Assembly (NCBI GenBank): GCA_963799365.1
Contig: CAWCWV010000017.1
Location: forward strand, 620,001-684,000
Length of the DNA: 64,000 nt
Direction: 5' to 3'
Origin: Marinirhabdus sp963799365
GTDB taxonomy: Bacteria > Bacteroidota > Bacteroidia > Flavobacteriales > Flavobacteriaceae
This document shows, one piece after another, positions 60,330 through 64,000 of the stretch. The notes beneath the pieces were generated by a model that saw only the letters and a list, made by a program, of their open reading frames with translations, was not told where the DNA came from and did no database searches. Position numbers and translations under genes: made by a program. The stretch's first letter is position 1, and the number at the start of each line of letters is the position of its first letter.

Positions 60330-61790
60330 ATGAAACAAATAAAGGCAATAGCGGACCTACTTTCTGTTGAAGAAAAAAGAGATTTTTTACTATTTCAGCA
60401 AAAAAAGAACCGTCGGGGAGATACTAAAAACGAGGCGCTATTCAAGTTAATCGCTTCAGGTGAAACCGAAGATCTAGACCTACAACTCTACGGAAAACCC
60501 TCAAAAAACAGTTACCACGCATTATGCAAACGCTTACAGGATTCGCTCATAGATTTTGTGGCTACCAAAAGCTTCTCGAGTGAAACTAGTGAAGAATTAG
60601 CTATTCTAAAACTCCTGCTTGCTGCACGTATTTTCTTTGAACACAAGCAATACAAGGTAGCTTTCAAAACCTTAACCCAAGCCGAAAAGAAAGCAACTGC
60701 TCTAGACGTGTACGCAATTCTTACTGAAATCTACCATACCAAGATTCAGTATGCGCATTTGGACACCACCGTGGATTTAGCACAACTGAAGGCAGTTTGC
60801 AAGAAAAACCTACAACACTTTCAGCAAGAACAACAGCTTAATATGATTTATGCCACCATTAGACAAGAATTACAGCAATCTCAAAATCTTTCGGTGGATG
60901 TAATTATGAAAAATGCGTTTGCAGATTTTACAATAACTATAGATACTTCGCTTACCTACAAAACCCTCTTTCAGTTATTACAACTTACCGCAACCGCTGC
61001 CAAAATACAAACCGATTATTATAGCAATCTTCCGTATATGGAGCAATTATTTGCATTGGTTTCAGCAAAAAAAGAACCTACGGAAAAGCATTTGTTTTAT
61101 CATATTCAGATTTTATATTTAATGGCTGTGGCGCATTTCAGAAATAAGAATTTTGAAGAAGCTTCCGCATTATTGTCGCAGATGGAAACGGCAATGAAAC
61201 AAAAGAATAACACGTATTATAGTCGGTTTTCAGAAAAATTTGTTGCTTTAAAAGGAGTGAATTTAAACTACAAAGGAAATGCTGCCGAAGCGATTGAACT
61301 ACTACAGAAACACCAAAACACCTCACTAGACATAGCACTTTCACTGCTTATGTCTCTTTTTCAGCAGAAAGAATACGCAAAAGCCTACGACGTTTTTAAA
61401 AATATGAATCATAGTGATGTATGGTACGAAAAGAAAATGGGCTGGATTTGGGTACTTAAGAAATCGATCATCGAGATCTTACTATTGATAGAATTGGACA
61501 AGCTAGACTTGGTGCTGTCGAGATTGCAGCGATTTCAGAAAAAATTCAATAAGAAACTAAAAGGCATAGGAGAGACAAGAGTTTTAAATTTTATGAAACT
61601 CGTAGCATTATATTACGAAAAACCATTTGATGTAACCTCAGAAGCCTTTTACAACAAGGTTGAAAGCTCTTTTGAATGGATTGGTAAAGAACGGGAAGAT
61701 GTATTTGTGATGAGTTTTTACGCCTGGCTCAAAGCAAAAATGGAGGAACGGGATTTGTATGAGGTTACGCTGGAATTGGTGGGGAAATAA
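60330..61790 (+). CDS. Helical-repeat (TPR-like) cytoplasmic protein, uncharacterised
   Basis: 486 residues without signal peptide or membrane helix. It is almost entirely alpha-helical, with paired amphipathic helices resembling TPRs (EEASALLSQMETAMKQ, GNAAEAIELLQKHQN, KEYAKAYDVFKNM). The N-terminal LLSVEEKRDFLLFQQKKNRRGDTKNEALFKLI and SKNSYHALCKRLQDSLIDF give it a regulator-like shape seen in flavobacterial proteins, but no DNA-binding motif is evident. Function unknown. Confidence 0.75.
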   Translation: MKQIKAIADLLSVEEKRDFLLFQQKKNRRGDTKNEALFKLIASGETEDLDLQLYGKPSKNSYHALCKRLQDSLIDFVATKSFSSETSEELAILKLLLAARIFFEHKQYKVAFKTLTQAEKKATALDVYAILTEIYHTKIQYAHLDTTVDLAQLKAVCKKNLQHFQQEQQLNMIYATIRQELQQSQNLSVDVIMKNAFADFTITIDTSLTYKTLFQLLQLTATAAKIQTDYYSNLPYMEQLFALVSAKKEPTEKHLFYHIQILYLMAVAHFRNKNFEEASALLSQMETAMKQKNNTYYSRFSEKFVALKGVNLNYKGNAAEAIELLQKHQNTSLDIALSLLMSLFQQKEYAKAYDVFKNMNHSDVWYEKKMGWIWVLKKSIIEILLLIELDKLDLVLSRLQRFQKKFNKKLKGIGETRVLNFMKLVALYYEKPFDVTSEAFYNKVESSFEWIGKEREDVFVMSFYAWLKAKMEERDLYEVTLELVGK

Positions 61791-61791
61791 A

Positions 61792-61880
61792 AACCCCACA
61801 GCACTCCTACCCTTGGCATGGGTGGTCCCATATCCCTATGGACGGCTGTGGGGTTAGATTTTCCGCCTCAAGGACGGAAC
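61792..61880 (+). terminator. Multi-stem structured element after the helical-repeat gene
   Basis: An 11-bp closing stem AACCCCACAGC / GCTGTGGGGTT (61792-61802, 61845-61855) encloses two arms. Arm one is CTACCC / GGGTGG (61807-61812, 61820-61825) and arm two is CCATA / TATGG (61828-61832, 61837-61841). A further hairpin TTCCG...CGGAA follows (61861-61878). It begins 2 bp after the stop codon. It may act as a terminator or as a small structured RNA. Confidence 0.6.
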
Positions 61881-61974
61881 CAACCTAAACATCAACTATG
61901 ATTGATATTTAAAGATACAAGGTGTTTTTGGGCCGTGAAAGCAAAGGGTATCTTGCTTTATAAATCCCGACTCA

Positions 61975-63276
61975 TTACTTCCCCATATTGCTTAAAAATT
62001 GTATGTCGTTTTCTACCGTAAGTAGCAGAACACTAGTGGCTGTACAAAAAACAGGACTTGTAATACAGTGATGACCATTCCAACTACCATCTTCGTTCTG
62101 GATTTTTAAAATTCGCCCGCTCATATTGTCATACCACTGTTCCCAATCGGCATCTTTGTTCACTACCAGCGATTCTCCGGTTTGTAAAAAGCTCAAAAAT
62201 TCTTCACCTCCGTTGTTTCCAAATCCGTTAAGGACGTCATCTCTTTGGGCTGTATTTTTAGCAGATTGATACACATTGTAAGAAGCAGTATAGTCTACTG
62301 CCTCCGATTCAGAATAACCAGCTTTTATCAAATTATCTACGGTTACTGGAGCATTTTTTGGAAGCTTACCTTGCTTTTTAGCAGCATCCAATTTCTCTTG
62401 CGCCTTTCTTGCGTCTTTGGCACTTGCTCTTACGGTTCCGCTAACGGCATACAACATGACACCTGCGCCGTCTTCGGTTTTTACGTTACCGCTTTTATCG
62501 TCGTAGTTCTCCTTTTGGTAGTTTCTGGCTCTATCTAAAACTTCTTTATTTACATCTGCTCCTACAGATTGCGCAGCCTCCAAGGCACTGTTTGCCAATC
62601 CGCTTTGCAGTACACCAGCCCAGCCAGCACCTTTTTGTTTCCCGTCTGCATCGGTACCTGCTTGTATTTTTACCACACAAATAGCCAAGGCTTTGTTTAG
62701 ACGTTTTTTATCAATTCCTTCTAAATTTCGGTCTAATAAATTGGATAAAAATTGGGCGGTAAGCACCGCATCTATATTTTGACCTAGTTTTCTTTGTATT
62801 TGCGTATCTCTAACATCGGTAATGTAGGGATCGGTTTTGGAGCTATTCTCAACCGTTTCCAATAAATAATTGATTGCTTTTTTTAAAATATCTGTATACA
62901 CTCCTGTTTTCAGTGTAGTTCCGCTTCTCACAAGTGCTTGCGCTGCCATTGCTGTAGTTGCGGGATCTGCTTTTACTGCGTGCGGGTCTTTGATGTGTTG
63001 AGCAGCGTGACTTCCGGCACCATACCCACCGTTAGACAATTGAGCTTCTGCCAGCCAAGAAAGACCATCGCGAACAGATAGTTGTACATTTTCATTTGTT
63101 TTAAAGACACTAAAACCTTCGGAAGACTGCTCTCCCATGGTGGTCATAAATACGCAACCCACTTCAGGCTGCAAGGTTCGTTTTGTTTCTGGATAGTCTT
63201 CAGCAGAAATAAATCCTGAGACTACAAATCCAATCAATGCTACAGGTAACAGTAGCAATACCAATTTTGTTTTCAT
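61975..63276 (-). CDS. Exported terpenoid-cyclase/prenyltransferase-fold protein
   Basis: 433 residues with a signal peptide (MKTKLVLLLLPVALIGFVVSG). Repeats such as LSWLAEAQLSNGGYGAG, AINYLLETVENSS and KIQNEDGSWNGHHCITSPVFCTATSVLLL fit the alpha-toroid (squalene-cyclase/prenyltransferase beta) fold, with QW-like G-x-W motifs. No DXDD catalytic acid motif is visible, so cyclase activity is doubtful. A secreted scaffold or protease-inhibitor-like role (as in other alpha-toroid proteins) is possible. Confidence 0.7.
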   Translation of the reverse strand: MKTKLVLLLLPVALIGFVVSGFISAEDYPETKRTLQPEVGCVFMTTMGEQSSEGFSVFKTNENVQLSVRDGLSWLAEAQLSNGGYGAGSHAAQHIKDPHAVKADPATTAMAAQALVRSGTTLKTGVYTDILKKAINYLLETVENSSKTDPYITDVRDTQIQRKLGQNIDAVLTAQFLSNLLDRNLEGIDKKRLNKALAICVVKIQAGTDADGKQKGAGWAGVLQSGLANSALEAAQSVGADVNKEVLDRARNYQKENYDDKSGNVKTEDGAGVMLYAVSGTVRASAKDARKAQEKLDAAKKQGKLPKNAPVTVDNLIKAGYSESEAVDYTASYNVYQSAKNTAQRDDVLNGFGNNGGEEFLSFLQTGESLVVNKDADWEQWYDNMSGRILKIQNEDGSWNGHHCITSPVFCTATSVLLLTVENDIQFLSNMGK

Positions 63277-63458
63277 TTTGAGTGTTTTTTAAATTAAGAC
63301 CGAAACTACTACGTGAAATACATTTAAAAAATATGCATTTAGGGAATACGGCTTTTGAATAAGGGAACACTACTTTTATAGAAGATTGATTTTTAACAGC
63401 CAGCGAAGCTATCATTCGGTTTTGTTTTTATATTTTTAGCACTGAAAAAGAAATGTTT

Positions 63459-64000
63459 ATGAAAAAGATTGCACATATCCTTATATTACTAGGTGCCTTT
63501 ACCTTTATCTATTCATGTGGAGGCAGTGATGATACTCCACCAGAATTATCTGATGTTGACGTAGAAAACCCAACAGCTCCAGCAAACTTGATGCTAACAC
63601 TAAGCAATGAAACTTCCATAGATTTAGCTTGGGATGCCGCAACAGATAATGAAGGCGTTACTAGTTATAGTGTTTTTCAGGATGGGACAATGGTACAGGA
63701 TAATATAACTGCCACCTCAACAACAGTTGCCAATTTAACTGCCGAGACTTCCTACAATTTCTATGTTGTTGCTTTCGATGCTGCAGGTAACCAATCTGAA
63801 CCTAGCGCCAGTATTGATGCTTCAACAGCATTAACTTTTAGAGGATTATTATCTGAAATGGGTGTTTTTCAGGCTATAAATGCAAACATTACTCCCGCAA
63901 ACGGCGTACAGTTATATGAAATAAACTCTACACTTTTTACAGATTATGCCCAAAAACAAAGGCTAATTAGGCTACCTGTTGGCACTACAATGAAGCCTAA
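63459..64000 (+). CDS. FN3-containing lipoprotein (3' truncated by window end)
   Basis: MKKIAHILILLGAFTFIYSC gives a lipobox and surface or periplasmic anchoring; an ATG two codons upstream (63453) is possible. A fibronectin type III domain (PTAPANLMLTLSNETSIDLAWDAATDN ... NQSEPSASI) covers about residues 38-127. Then LLSEMGVF and VQLYEINSTLFTDYAQKQRLIRLPVGT resemble the start of the HNE_0200-type conserved domain. The frame is open to base 64000. Confidence 0.8.
   Translation, partial: MKKIAHILILLGAFTFIYSCGGSDDTPPELSDVDVENPTAPANLMLTLSNETSIDLAWDAATDNEGVTSYSVFQDGTMVQDNITATSTTVANLTAETSYNFYVVAFDAAGNQSEPSASIDASTALTFRGLLSEMGVFQAINANITPANGVQLYEINSTLFTDYAQKQRLIRLPVGTTMKP

Overview
The window looks like a chromosome segment from a low-GC marine-type member of the Flavobacteriaceae (Bacteroidota). 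The evidence is the type IX secretion / gliding cluster (porV, porU, gldJ), a TonB-dependent-receptor-like barrel, promoters with the Bacteroidota TAnnTTTG -7 box, a lysyl-tRNA synthetase with the C-terminal extension I associate with this group, and many proteins with T9SS-type or lipoprotein export signals. All functional names come from motif recognition by eye; no database search was run.

Layout. 1-2340: 3' part of an outer-membrane barrel gene. 2561-6088 (minus): SDR oxidoreductase, then pdhA-aceF (pyruvate dehydrogenase E1 alpha and a two-lipoyl E2). 6414-12048 (minus): porU-porV-cdd, divergent from gldJ-murF. 15524-15598: tRNA-Val. 15754-32000: PBP1A, YitT, FolC, a BNR-repeat exported protein, a TonB/ExbD/ExbB energising complex, NhaD, an amino-acid dehydrogenase, a DUF885-like protein, DUF2452 and AnmK. 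32027-39526: acyl-CoA dehydrogenase, small membrane and lipoproteins, a Bacteroidota putative porin, RNase HII and a large propeller lipoprotein.

39544-50973 is the most unusual part. A hybrid sensor protein (periplasmic TPRs, histidine kinase, receiver, AraC output) lies directly upstream of about 8 kb of co-directional genes. Nearly every product carries an export signal: a 50-residue peptide resembling the end of a T9SS sorting domain, a long fibre made of about 25 tandem 15-residue repeats and ending in an S74 intramolecular chaperone, OmpA-like and TapB-like proteins, lipoproteins and a second fibre-like protein. The same direct-repeat motif (TGNTACA-type) lies about 30 nt upstream of the -7 box of both the sensor gene and the operon. 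This suggests an autoregulated surface-structure locus. There are no SusC/SusD genes, so it is not an ordinary polysaccharide-utilisation locus.

51004-64000: lipB operon with a YqaE peptide, a membrane-anchored LuxR-type regulator, DUF1573, lysS, a four-gene overlapping operon (YiaA, lipoprotein, DUF2157, GDYXXLXY), a helical-repeat protein, a terpenoid-cyclase-fold secreted protein, and the start of an FN3 lipoprotein.

Two themes recur. First, several genes are disrupted or oddly started: a +1 frameshift in the fibre gene, a +1 frameshift at the exbB N-terminus, an ATA in place of ATG before a clear signal peptide, and a folC frame with no standard start before its conserved N-terminus. Sequence errors, strain decay or genuine non-canonical decoding are all possible. 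Second, intergenic spaces hold structured repeats, including a pair with conserved flanks around a fully covarying 14-bp stem.
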